Of a stretch of 64,000 nucleotides of DNA, positions 34,230-44,538 are shown in pieces. Below the pieces are notes generated by a model that was not told the origin of the DNA, did no database searches, and saw only the letters and a list, made by a program, of their open reading frames with translations. How positions within the stretch are numbered: the stretch's first letter is position 1; each line of letters begins with the position of its first letter. Source of the stretch: Austropuccinia psidii (Eukaryota > Basidiomycota > Pucciniomycetes > Pucciniales > Sphaerophragmiaceae); assembly GCA_023105745.1 (NCBI GenBank), contig JALGQZ010000002.1:43266997-43330996 (forward strand), in the 5' to 3' direction. The translations under genes were made by a program, and so were the position numbers.

Positions 34230-36083
34230 GGTATGCTTGGTACAAGTGTTGGCTAAATGTGAGGTGCTCATACATTTATGAAACTTTCAGATAGATATTT
34301 CAGGTATTATATCCTCTTGAGAAGGCTTTGGGACAATTTTGGACTCAATATTGTTTCTAGTCCAGGTTTTACCAATTCTTGTCCTAGTAATGATGTCATC
34401 CATTGAATTAATATAGTCCTTTATTGAGCAAGCTTCTACACATCTTCACTTGATAGCATTTTCTAGTTCTCCTCCAAATTTTCTCAATATTTTCATATTG
34501 ATCATTGGTTCAGACATATCTGGGTGTAAAGCATATAATATGTCCTTTCGTTTGAGGGACACAGTGAGTGGCTAATTTGTTTTGAGTTAAAAATGGTATT
34601 ATCAAAAGCATTTCCCCTTTTAAATCACCACAAATTGTTTCCCAATTTGGTGTTTATCTCAGATTTCCACCAAAGCCAATCATGTTTTCCATGTTCTTGT
34701 ATCATCTTGTAATACCATTTGTTTGTAGTTCTGGTAAACAAAGGGTTGAATTTGCCTACTATCATTTCATAAGGTATATGAAGCTTTTCCTGCAACGTAT
34801 CATTTGTTCTAATTAATTCAATATTGATATATTCTCCTTCACCATAGGATGTTAGCCATTATTCAAGCTTGCGAATAGCTCTTGCATAAATCGGATTTTC
34901 TCCCAAAAAAGGGGTCAGAATTTCTTTCATAGAACATTTTCCTTCTTTTGAAGGTGTGTAATTTCTGGTAATGTGGGAATTTGTTCCACATGTGCAATTG
35001 TTACATTATTTAATTTCTGCTTTTCACTTCCACTTCTTACCAGATGTGTTGCAAAAATATTGGTGTTATAAAATATTTCTAAAAAATGATCTTTCAGAGT
35101 TTTAAGTTGGTAATTAATTCGATTAATGGAAATATTTTCCAATTAATCATTTTTTTTACCTAAAATTTACTCTCAATTCTGTCAAATGTGTTGAAAATTG
35201 ACTCATATCATGAAGTTGTTACTTTTCACAATTCAGTGTAAGTTCTGTAATTATTTCTTGAGTAAGTGTTATTTGAAGTTAATTTATTTAAATATTGATC
35301 AAAATTATTAAATTTAAAATCAAAAATGTATTTAATATATCCAAATTGATCAAGAATTTGTAATAAAAGATCTTTCTCTGTTCCTTGAAAGTGAGCTCCA
35401 TAAGGGATTCTGCCATATTGAACACACTGTACATGGCTTAAGGTTTTAATTTTGGAATCCTGTACCCTTGTGGGTAAATTATGTGCCAATTGGTTTTGCC
35501 TTTTACCTTGCCTTTATTGTTCTTGGGACCCTCTGTTTTTTCTGAGGTTCTTTGGGCTTGTATTTAGACTTTTCTGGAGCCAGTTGATGCTATTGGTCTT
35601 TCTTTCTCCAAAGCTGAGGTCATTTCAAGTTCCTTCTTCTGCTCTATGGATAAAAGACTTGGGTTCTTCAACCAATTCTTTATCTTTTTGACCTTGTCTT
35701 TGCAATACAATAGACTCCATCCTCCTAAGAGATTTATGGTCTTCTCCTGACCCAGAGAGCTCTTGATGTGTAAGTAGAAGCTCAAGGCCCCCTGCCAAAG
35801 GCTTGGAAAGATTTCCCATTATTCCTCCTTGGCTTCTCTGTACCAGTTTTTGTACTGGGACTGATATATTTATATTCCTGCCCCTTGGAAGTGTTTCAAC
35901 ACTTTGAAAATTACGTTGTATCAGTTCAGGTTCAGAGTCAATGTCAAATGGTGTTGGAACACACCTTGGGCAATGGGGGGAAACTCTGGCATCTTCCAAA
36001 TATTTCTTTGTTGAAGAAGGACTTCCAGGTCTTGCATATTCCTTTTCCAGATCCATCTGGTTGGACTGAATAGCTGGTTCCAT
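34230..36083 (-). pseudogene. gag region of element 1, decayed
   Basis: Starts near 36083 with MEPAIQSNQMDLEKEYARPG, continues with RCVPTPFDIDSEPELIQRNF, LPRGRNINISVPVQKLVQ and LAGGLELLLTHQELSGSGED (to 35625). It resumes at 35489-35330 (THLQ/THN-type LPTRVQDSKIKTL, QYGRIPYGAHFQ) and 35142-34927 (NYQLKTLKDHFLEIF). Near 34260 a zinc-knuckle remnant reads FHKCMSTSHLANTC, where the first Cys of CX2CX4HX4C is Phe. Gag packages element RNA. Several stops interrupt it. Confidence 0.75.
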
Positions 36084-36644
36084 TTCTGGTATGCACCATT
36101 TTCACATCAATTTAAAAGAAATTTAGAAATAGAAACAAAGAATATACAACTTCTGGTTGTTGTTTGGATAACATTTTTTTAAACAAAGTGCCTCTGTTGG
36201 ATATTTGCACTTCAATATCCTATTCAGAGTCTTCTTCTGAGGATTCTGTACTTATAATTTATCCCTTACTGAGCTTATTACCAGATTTAATATACTTAAT
36301 TAAATACAATAGAAAAAAAAATTAATAAAAGAAAAATTGTTTTTTAGAATTTTAAAATATTTTTAATATCTTTTCTAAATGGATTATTTTTTTATATTTA
36401 AGAAAAAATTAAGATTTTTAAATTAAAAAAAAATTTAGATTAACTCAAAAGAATAATTTTATAACTTTTCAAATATTAAAAATACAAGTTTAAAATAGTA
36501 TAAAATTTGATTTAAATTTCTTAATGAAAAAGATTCTGGAGAAAATCTTAAAAATAAAAATGAGTTGAATTCAAAAATGAAATAAAAGAAATTATTAAAT
36601 TAATATATTTTAGAGCTTACAAATACAGTGATTAAGGGTTCAAG

Positions 36645-36672
36645 CTTCAAAAATCATGACCAGGCCCCAAAA
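36645..36672 (-). promoter_or_regulatory. primer-binding region of element 1
   Basis: On the minus strand the LTR ends ...CTTACA and is followed by TTTTGGGGCCTGGTCATGAT. Elements 2 (TTTGGGGGCCCAGCCGTG) and 4 (TTTTGAGGGCCTGGCCATG) have a related sequence in the same place, the usual site of the tRNA primer for minus-strand synthesis. The tRNA was not identified. Confidence 0.6.
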
Positions 36673-37943
36673 TGTAAGATTTATCTATGAAACCCTTGAT
36701 AATATTAGTATGACTTTTATTATGAAATATAATAAAATAATTTATTGTAAAAAAAATAGTTAATTTCTTGATGGTTTTTCTTTACTTGTTTTAAACTAAT
36801 AGTGATTATAACAATAAGCAGTAATTGTCTACTAGAATCAATTAAAAGAAATATTAATAATAAAATTTCATATTAAAATAATAGAAAATTATTTTAATAT
36901 ATAATTTTTTTTTCAAAAATAATTATAAAGATAATTCTTTAAGAAAACTATTATTAGAGAAAAAACTCACCAATACTCCAATAAAACCTTGAAAATGATT
37001 GGTAGAGTGATTCAATGGATTATTTGTGGATTAAAAGGATCAAAAAATTGATTTAAGGCAGTAATACAACAATATACAATAAAAAGCTATTGGAATAGTT
37101 CATTTTGATTATTTCACGTATTTGTTATTGATTTATAAATATTTCAAACACTTAAGAAAAGAATTAACTAATACTTACTTGTTGGTACTAATGATATGGT
37201 TTGGTGATAAGATGATTTGGAAAAAAAAGCAAGAGGAGACCTTTTTTAAGTAAACAAAAGCTCACAGAGGTGTTCCATGGATCAAACTGAGGAAAGAATG
37301 AGTTAAAAGCCATACATCCTCTTTTGATTATTGGTTACATCACCTGTTGTCATGTAACATTATTGTAATTACTTAATTAAACCATTTTAAATGACCACCA
37401 CCCCATTCATGGTTAAGAAATAAAGGAGTGGAATATTTCAATCTTCTTTTATTTCAAAATGAAAATCAATTTCTCAGAGTAATCAAAGTTATTGAAAATT
37501 TCATCTCAGATTGTATTTTCTGTGAAATTTTGAATATTCAGTGTTTCACATGGAATCAACTAAAATGGATTGTAAGTAAAGCTTTTAATTGAACTATTCA
37601 TTAATAATTCCTTTTTGTTTTCATATTTCTTATCCCTTTATGAATTGATCCTTAAAGGTTTGGTAGGATTCATTAAGAATTGTATTTTAAGCAATTTTTT
37701 GAAGTTTTTACCTTATTTCTACATAGAAAAGCAGATAGCACAATAATATCTGGTTCCCATGAGGTAAATGCATAGATACTAGTACAAAAAGGATCTTAAT
37801 TACTCTTTTATAGTTTATCCATGGAAAATCATTAATAATTGACATGGAAATAGGAGTCAGAGTTGCTCATTACCTCCTTGTAACATCAAAATAGCAACTT
37901 ATTTGCTATTTTCTTATGATTAATGGGGCTTTAACTTGGTAAT
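36673..37943 (-). repeat. 5' LTR of element 1, first part
   Basis: Aligns over its whole length with 28281-29560. It breaks at GGTAAT|TGTGAGCC, where foreign sequence starts; the LTR resumes at about 46367. Confidence 0.85.
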
Positions 37944-38551
37944 TGTGAGCCTGTGAGGTATTTATGACATAACCATAAGGCCTAAAATAACTTTATACAA
38001 ATCTTATTTAGTATTGAACAGACTTATCAATTGAATTCAAAATGAAAAATAACAAGAAATAAGTATAACTTTTTTTTGGATAAACAAAGTTATAATTATT
38101 ATGTCATTTTTGAATTCTACTCCAAAAATAACCTAGGGTAGACCCATAGGGTTTTATACCCAAAAATGGTTATTTCTTATGTTACTAAAAGATTTAAGAA
38201 TCTCATAGTAAAATTGCAAATTTTCTAACATTTTTCAAAAAATTGTTGAATTTAAGCTTATTGAAGCTTAAATTTAAAGTTGCATAAGGTTTATGAAAAC
38301 TTACCAAAATTTTAGTTAAAATTGAGGTATTGTGTATATTTACTGAATTAAATAATAATTTGCTATAAAGAATGTAAATCCTGCATGAGCTCAATTTAAA
38401 AGGTTTTAAGTCAATAGTATGGCTTTAAATAAATAAAAGGGCAAAATCCATGCAAAAAGGTGGGACAAAGAAAAAAGACCAAACAGAGCTGGGGTACCCA
38501 ACTTTTTGGATCTGCAAGGATTCAATTAAGGTTGTCCACCCATCTTTGAGG

Positions 38552-38628
38552 ATTTTTAACCTTATTTAAAATTTAAGATTTGACTTTGTTTTTAACCTTA
38601 TTTAAACTTTAAGATTTGACTTTGATCC
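38552..38628. repeat. tandem repeat, about 39-bp unit, two copies
   Basis: TTTTTAACCTTATTTAAA ... TAAGATTTGACTTTG occurs twice in succession, differing at one or two bases. Confidence 0.8.
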
Positions 38629-38707
38629 AACCTTAAAGTTTAAACTGATTTTATCCCGATTTGGACAGGAATTTCAAGCTTCCAAAGGGTAAATCCCAAT
38701 ATGAAAG

Positions 38708-38835
38708 CTTGAAATCAAGGTTTTAAGAACTGTAAAGGCTTGAATAAGCTTAAAATCAAGGTTTTAGGAACTGTAAAAGCTTAAATAAGCTCAAAATCAA
38801 GGTTTTAAGAGCTGTAAAAGCTTAAATAAGCTTAA
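38708..38835. repeat. tandem repeat, about 41-bp unit, three copies
   Basis: Units start near 38712, 38752 and 38793 with AAATCAAGGTTTTAAGAACT and continue with GTAAAAGCTTAAATAAGCTT. Differences are single bases. Confidence 0.85.
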
Positions 38836-39312
38836 AAATTCAAATATACAAGCATTAAAACCTTATAAAAAGTTAAGGTTTGGTGTGTATTGTCATTTCA
38901 AATAGGAAATTAGCAATAACTTCAAAAATTCATTAAAAATCCAATTCTTAATGGATTTGTTTAAAGATTTAACAAAGCTTACAAATTGATGTTATTTTTT
39001 TGTATAAATCAAATGTTAATCATTTTTTATAAACAGTTTTTATTGTTAATTAGCCTGTAAATTTACTCTTTTAATTATAATGATAGAAAATTACGATTTT
39101 TTTTAAAAATTAATTAAAAATTGAGTTTCAAAGATTTTTGCTTAAAACTTTATTTTCAAGTTGTTCATGTGATGAAATTGAATTTAAATAAACTTAAAAT
39201 AATCAATCCAAAAGAAGATTCAAGTTACTTGGAGTTAAGAATAACATTGGTAACTTGTAATTGGAATTAAAAATAAGTCAATTTAAAATAAGAACCTTAT
39301 TTTTAAGCATGG

Positions 39313-41138
39313 TGTGAGCCTTAGAGGTAATTTCATATACCCAAAAGACCACAAATATAAAAAAATAACATATTAATATAAATAAAATAAATTTATTTAT
39401 ATTATTAAAATAAAAATAAAAAATATAAATATAAAATTATATTAAAAATAAAACATTAATTATAATTTAAAAATAAAATTACTTTAAATTTTGTAAATAT
39501 AAAATTACATTTATACTTGAAAAATTTAAGTAAAAATGAAATTTTAACAAAATTGTGAAAAAATAAATAAATTTGGAAAAAAGTTAAATAAAATTTATTA
39601 TAACTTTTTATCCAATAAATAAACATATAAATTTTATTTCACCATTGGATTCCTCATAAAAAATCAGGTGGGGTCACCTCTGAGTGAAATTTTTGTAACT
39701 CAACTCTAAATAAGCTTAAATTAAGTTTTTAGTATTTTCAATACAAAAGTTGAAAATCCTCAAAACCTTAATTTAATTCACACCACATGTGGTGTTAACC
39801 ATCAATTTTTGTGTTAAAATTGAGGTGTTGTGTTTAGTTTAGAAGTTATGAGGAATTAAAGTATTTTCAATTGAATTCAATTGAAATGTCAAAATGTGCG
39901 CGTGTATTACATAAGTGAACTTTGATTTACATATGAGGTGTCAATTATTACTGTATTGTACTGTACAATTGAATTGAATTACATGTGTAAATTATAAGTA
40001 TAATACATGATGAGGAATTAAAGGAAAAATAAATTGGAAAGATTAAATTTGGGGGGGAAAAGGAACTCCAGCTCTAAGGGGGAGCTAGACCCCCAAAATC
40101 CTTGCTGACAGGCGTGGGATGTCAAAATTCACGCAAAAGTTCATCACTTTTGGCCTGGAATTGAGTTACAGGGTCTGTGGACTCAATTGATGATGAGGTT
40201 TTGATACCAACTGGGGTAGTTTTAGCTGTTGCCAAGAAGGTAAAACTACCCTTAAGATAAAACAATCATAATAAAAACAGTTTTAACTGGTTTCTACGCC
40301 TCTGACACACATTCTGACATGTTTTGAAGGCTCTAGGCCTGGTATTGCTATAGTAATGGCTGATTTAAGGGTCTAAAATGGCTAAAAATGGCTTAAACCA
40401 GCCCTTTTTGGTCTAAACCAGGGTTCAATGATGCCATAATTGGCTTTTCTGTTGTCAGACTGTTTTTCACGACTGACAAGAGTAAATTTTACTTTTGGAG
40501 TAAGAGAATTGATGGCTATAAAAGAATGTCTTCTTTGCCCCACTTTTCTCTTCATGTTAGAATCTTTTCCTTTTATTAATTAGTTTAAAACTGTTAAACC
40601 AATCAATCAAAGATTCCAACCACCACTTTTAAATCATTTTAATCCTTTTAACCACGTGAAAAAATCATTATAATCATTGTTTGTAACTCTTATAATCATT
40701 TTTACCCCTGAACCACCCCAAAAGTGAATTAAAGCATCTTTCATCACTGTTAACTTTGTCACTTTGTTTCCAAATTCACTCTGGTCACTTTTGGGCGTGT
40801 TTTCTCTTTAATATTCTTTTTAAAGACTTTGTTCTTTAATTAATTGCTTGCAGTTCTTTGCTCAATTAATTCCAATTGAAATTGCTCTTGAAGAAATTTC
40901 TTTTGTAGCCTTAAAATATCTCTTGTAGAGTATTTTTTGGATAAATCTTTATTGTTGGTAAAACAATAAATTTTTATATTATTGTTTTATACTAATAAAG
41001 TTATAAACAATAAAATTGGCGTGTTTTCTCTTAAAAATAATATTTCATACTATTTTTAACTGAATTTTACCTTATACAAATTTTGAGGACAGGAAAAGTA
41101 CTTGATTTTTAATCAAAGTTTCATATCCACACCTTACA
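39313..41138 (+). repeat. 5' LTR of element 2
   Basis: TGTGAGCCTTAGAGG ... CACACCTTACA, 1826 bp, TG...CA ends. A TATAAAA box is at 40517-40523. The first about 1.33 kb differs from the 3' LTR at about one base; the last about 0.5 kb differs at about two dozen positions. Confidence 0.95.
40517..40523 (+). promoter_or_regulatory. TATA box of the element-2 LTR
   Basis: GGCTATAAAAGAATGTC. The same box is kept in the 3' LTR (45743-45749) and in the diverged third LTR (about 63491-63497), which supports a promoter role. Confidence 0.65.
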
Positions 41139-41160
41139 TTTGGGGGCCCAGCCGTGATAT
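41139..41160 (+). promoter_or_regulatory. primer-binding region of element 2
   Basis: TTTGGGGGCCCAGCCGTGAT immediately follows the 5' LTR, the expected place for tRNA priming. The tRNA is not identified. Confidence 0.65.
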
Positions 41161-41342
41161 TTTACCTGTGACATATTTTTTTTACTCTTTTTAAATCTTT
41201 TTTCTTATATTGAAAAATTTAAAAACATATAAAAAATACTTATAATCCAAAAAAAATCCTTAAAAAATAATTTTTTTCATATTATAAGTGAGGCTTATAT
41301 TTTTATTTCTTTTTTGAAATAACCTTTTTTTTACTTAATTAA

Positions 41343-42276
41343 TTGGCTTTTTCATTAATTTTAGTGTCTGAAAACGTGGTAAGACAAGAAAACATTGAAA
41401 CAGCCTCAACAGTAACCAGCATTATCCCTGCCAGTACTGTTAATTCTGATCATAATAGTACTGTTATTGTGACTCAAAATAATCAACCTGAACCAATATC
41501 TTCTGAATTAATTAACTTGGATATAAGTAATACACTTCAGAAAGCCAAAAATTTGGCCAATAGTAAGTTTTTGACGTAAAAATACTATTTTAAGCCTTTT
41601 TTAACCATAATTATGCCTTCAACCAGGTCAGGAGCCAGCTACAACCCCTCAAGCAGCTCCCAAAAAGGTAATAGACGTGATTATGGCAGAGGCCAACCAG
41701 GTACAGAAGGAAAAGGGTCAGTTGATGACTTCCAAACAACTAAAATGGGTCATTCTGAAGCTGATAATACCATTTTACCTTCAAAAAGAGCTGACACCGC
41801 CACAACAAGCCTCTGTGGACATATACAAAGCCAGCCACAGTGCATACAACAATGCACTCCAATTCAAGGAGTACCAGATCCTTGCAGACCTGTGGAAGAA
41901 TTGCATGAATTCTTACCTGACAGTAAGAAAATTCTTGGGCCATCCCAACACTTGCAAATTGCTCAATGGATGGCATCCATTGATGGAGAAGAAAAACATG
42001 ATGCTTTTGACACTAGAATGGAGGAAAAACAACCCTCCACCAGCCAAACCAGTGCCAAAAACAGCCCCAGTGGCCAGCAGCAGCAATTCCAACGTGAAAA
42101 AGCAGCCACAAACTCCAAACAAGGGCAAAGGGAAGGCACCAGCCCCAAAACCCTACAGCCAGGGCTACAGAATCCCAAAGATTCAGCAGGATGCCATGGA
42201 AAATGTATTTCAGATGGCCAGAACCATGATGGAATTACAGAAGAAGGAGGAAGCCAGATTAAGGTTCCAGAAATGA
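41343..42276 (+). CDS. ORF1 of element 2, spliced, overlapping gag
   Basis: Open exon 41343-41562, intron 41563-41626 (donor GTAAGT, acceptor ACCAG), exon 41627-42276. The joined frame is open for 289 codons and ends TGA. It includes EPATTPQAAPKKVIDVIMAE, KEYQILADLWKNCMNSYLTV, LLNGWHPLMEKKNMMLL, KAPAPKPYSQGYRIPKIQQD and AMENVFQMARTMMEL. From memory, small rust retroelement proteins end in a similar YRIP-IQ-DAMENVF-MART block. Function unknown; no domain recognised. No ATG precedes it in exon 1: an acceptor at 41363-41364 suggests a further 5' exon, or translation may begin at ATG 41683. The region 41627-42272 is also open in the gag frame. Its TGA overlaps an in-frame gag ATG (ATGA, 42273-42276). 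Confidence 0.6.
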
Positions 42277-43958
42277 TTTCTGACATATTTGATTCCATCC
42301 CAGAGTTGTATAATGCTATAAATGACGTGAAAAAACATCTTTCTGATAAAAATGAAACCATTTGTAACAACATTAAAACAAACAACCTGAGTCTGTGCCA
42401 AATTAATGAAACACTTATGTGTTTTGAAAAAGTTTTGAGAACAATTAAAAATTCCAATAATGATAATTCTTCTAACAATAAAATAAATGAACAATCTGCC
42501 ATTATTAAAGAATTAACAGATAAATATTCTAAATTCAATATTGATGACATAATTGAAACAAGAATTAAACAAGCCATAAATATTATCAAGACAGATAACA
42601 AGAAAGTCCTTGATGACATTTCAAATTCATTTACTGAAGTAAAGACATATACCATTGCCTTGAAAAAGTGTTTTGATGCTTCACAAGAAGAAGTATCAAA
42701 ATTATCAATGAAATTGAATCAAGTCACTGCTGATAATACAAGACAGACAGAGTTATGGCAAGAACTTACACATAAAGAAGACATGTATAAAATTGAAGTA
42801 ATAAATTTAATACAAAGCTTCCAACATGAATACAGAAATTCCCAAAGGTGTAGCAACAGTAAAATGAATGACATTGAACAATTACTGAACACCTTACCAA
42901 GAATGTCTACACCTCTAAATCAAAATGAGGGCACAAGAATTTCAAATCCACAAGTATTGGATCCTGATAATTCACAATTAAAAAATGAATTATCCACTTC
43001 TTTTCATAACTTGGAACCATCAATGGGCCAAGCACTCTTGAAAGAAGTTCCAAAACTTAAAGAATGGCCTCACTTCAGTGGTGAAGGAGAGTATGACCAT
43101 ATGGAATTCATTAGAGGTATTGACATGATCAAAGAAGATTTTGAATTACCAGACAGATTGGTAACAGCCAGGTTTAACACCTTGTTTACCAGATCAGCTC
43201 ACAGATGGTACATCAAAATAAGACAAGCACATGGACACCAGAGTTGGACTTGGTGGAAAACCCAAATCATCAACAAATGGGCAAATGATGCTTGGAGGTT
43301 TAAAGTTGAAACAGCCTTTGAATCTGCCAAATTTAATGCTGATAAAGACAAAGCTTTACCATGGTTTTGCCAACAAAAGGACAGATTAACAGCATTATAT
43401 CCTGACATGTCAGAATTTATGATCCATAGAAAAATTCTGAGACAATGTGGAGGTGACTTAGAGCATGCTGTCAAGAGCAGGACTACTGAACAATCTTCAG
43501 CAGAGGATATTATCAATATATTAGAAGAAGTAACCACCAGAACAAAAATTGGTTCTAGTAGGGTGAATCTTGAATCAAGGTTTAATACACCTTGGAAAGA
43601 TTCTGTGGACAAAAACCCCAAAGAAAATTCTAACAATGTTGGGTATAAATCTGCAGATACAGTCAAAAAGTGCCATATTTGCCAAAGCACCACCCATTTA
43701 GCTAATACATGTCCAAAAAGGGGAAAAATCAATGAAATTAATATTGGAAAGGGACCTGATGTTGAAAAAGATGACATAATTGAAGACAATTCAGATGATA
43801 AATCATCCATATTTTCTGAATCTTCAAAAGGTATAGAAAATATCAATGCCACTTTTGAAATCATGGAATCTTATTCCCACTTGCCACAATTGAGCAATAG
43901 TCAACTTGATTTATCAAAAGCTCAAGGGGCACAACTTATGAAAACCAAATCCCAATAG
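41613..43958 (+). CDS. Gag of element 2, intact
   Basis: 781 codons from ATG 41613, the longest open frame in the window. The N-terminal 220 codons (MPSTRSGASYNPSSSSQKGN, Gln/Ser-rich) overlap ORF1 in another frame. An alternative start is ATG 42273, giving 561 aa (MISDIFDSIPELYNAINDV). The middle is rich in Asn/Lys and likely coiled (ELTDKYSKFNIDDIIETRI). The capsid-type gag domain is at about 43050-43560 (EWPHFSGEGEYDHMEFIRGI, ARFNTLFTRSAHRWY, WTWWKTQIINKWANDAWRF). A CCHC knuckle at 43671-43712 reads CHICQSTTHLANTC, exactly CX2CX4HX4C. ATG 41613 lies inside the ORF1 intron, so spliced and unspliced RNAs would give different N-termini. The stop at 43956-43958 was created by the pol deletion junction. 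Confidence 0.85.
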   Translation: MPSTRSGASYNPSSSSQKGNRRDYGRGQPGTEGKGSVDDFQTTKMGHSEADNTILPSKRADTATTSLCGHIQSQPQCIQQCTPIQGVPDPCRPVEELHEFLPDSKKILGPSQHLQIAQWMASIDGEEKHDAFDTRMEEKQPSTSQTSAKNSPSGQQQQFQREKAATNSKQGQREGTSPKTLQPGLQNPKDSAGCHGKCISDGQNHDGITEEGGSQIKVPEMISDIFDSIPELYNAINDVKKHLSDKNETICNNIKTNNLSLCQINETLMCFEKVLRTIKNSNNDNSSNNKINEQSAIIKELTDKYSKFNIDDIIETRIKQAINIIKTDNKKVLDDISNSFTEVKTYTIALKKCFDASQEEVSKLSMKLNQVTADNTRQTELWQELTHKEDMYKIEVINLIQSFQHEYRNSQRCSNSKMNDIEQLLNTLPRMSTPLNQNEGTRISNPQVLDPDNSQLKNELSTSFHNLEPSMGQALLKEVPKLKEWPHFSGEGEYDHMEFIRGIDMIKEDFELPDRLVTARFNTLFTRSAHRWYIKIRQAHGHQSWTWWKTQIINKWANDAWRFKVETAFESAKFNADKDKALPWFCQQKDRLTALYPDMSEFMIHRKILRQCGGDLEHAVKSRTTEQSSAEDIINILEEVTTRTKIGSSRVNLESRFNTPWKDSVDKNPKENSNNVGYKSADTVKKCHICQSTTHLANTCPKRGKINEINIGKGPDVEKDDIIEDNSDDKSSIFSESSKGIENINATFEIMESYSHLPQLSNSQLDLSKAQGAQLMKTKSQ

Positions 43959-44520
43959 AAGGAATAAGTGTTACAGACTTGAACACCACCTTCTTTGAAG
44001 AGGTCAGAAATAGTTACATTCAAGATAACAATTGTAGCATCTTATACCAATTAGTGAACAAAGACTGTAAAGACAACTCTCTAATACATGCCTTGGATGA
44101 AGTATGGAAAGGATCATATGATAAAGGAAGGTTTCACCTACTTGATAGTATAAAATTCAACAGTACAAGTAACCCAATAAAAGCATTAGGAATCTTTGGG
44201 AATCACAGCTGAATTGGTTGTTATGGAAAATTGCTCTAGTACCCATTTTTATTGGGAAATAACAATTTAATGATGAATGGGATAGATTTACATAATAACA
44301 AAAACAGATACTTTCCTATTGAAACATCTGGTACTAATAAAATTACCAAAGTTCTTGAAGAAAGGAAATCAATAACCAAGAAAGCAAGGGAATACCTTGT
44401 TAGATTCAGTGACCCAACTTGTGAAGATGAATGATTAGAAGAAAAAGATATACCAGAAGCTACCAGACTCCTCAGAAGATTCAGACACACTAGAAACACC
44501 AATATTACAAAGTAATATTC
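43945..44520 (+). pseudogene. three re-ordered pol fragments of element 2
   Basis: After gag the frames read, in order: (1) NPIEGISVTDLNTTFFEEV to FHLLD (to about 44150), the linker between RNase H and integrase; (2) SIKFNSTSNPIKALGIF, then a fragment with VVMENCSST and MMNGIDLHNNKNRYF (about 44151-44310), the C-terminal part of the aspartic protease; (3) TNKITKVLEERKSITKKARE, YLVRFSDPTCEDE, a TGA for Trp, then DIPEATRLLRRFRHTRN (about 44325-44510), the chromodomain-like C-terminus of integrase. Fragment 2 is protease and should precede fragment 1, so this is not a simple deletion. Confidence 0.75.
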
Positions 44521-44526
44521 TTTTTT

Positions 44527-44538
44527 AGGGGGAGGGAA
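44527..44538 (+). promoter_or_regulatory. polypurine tract of element 2
   Basis: AGGGGGAGGGAA ends right at the 3' LTR, the standard primer site for plus-strand synthesis. Element 1 has GGGAGGGAA at the same place on the minus strand. Confidence 0.8.

Larger units (their letters stand above)
37944..39312. mobile_element. fragment of an older LTR-like insertion
   Basis: Begins TGTGAGCCTGTGAGG directly at the break in the element-1 LTR, the same first eight bases as the element-2 LTR, and ends where the element-2 LTR starts. It includes a word similar to the element-2 LTR (TTAAAATTGAGGTATTGTGT at about 38315). Most of it does not align further, so it is probably a remnant of a related LTR into which element 2 later inserted. 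It contains two small tandem arrays. Confidence 0.5.

Noticed and set aside
38708..38835. Regularly spaced repeats resembling a CRISPR array
   Set aside because: Contiguous tandem units without spacers, in a eukaryotic repeat.
41963..42655. 230-codon open frame antisense to gag (and 221 codons at 43199-43864)
   Set aside because: Opposite a long intact coding frame, without recognisable domains or splice context. Antisense shadows of biased codon use.
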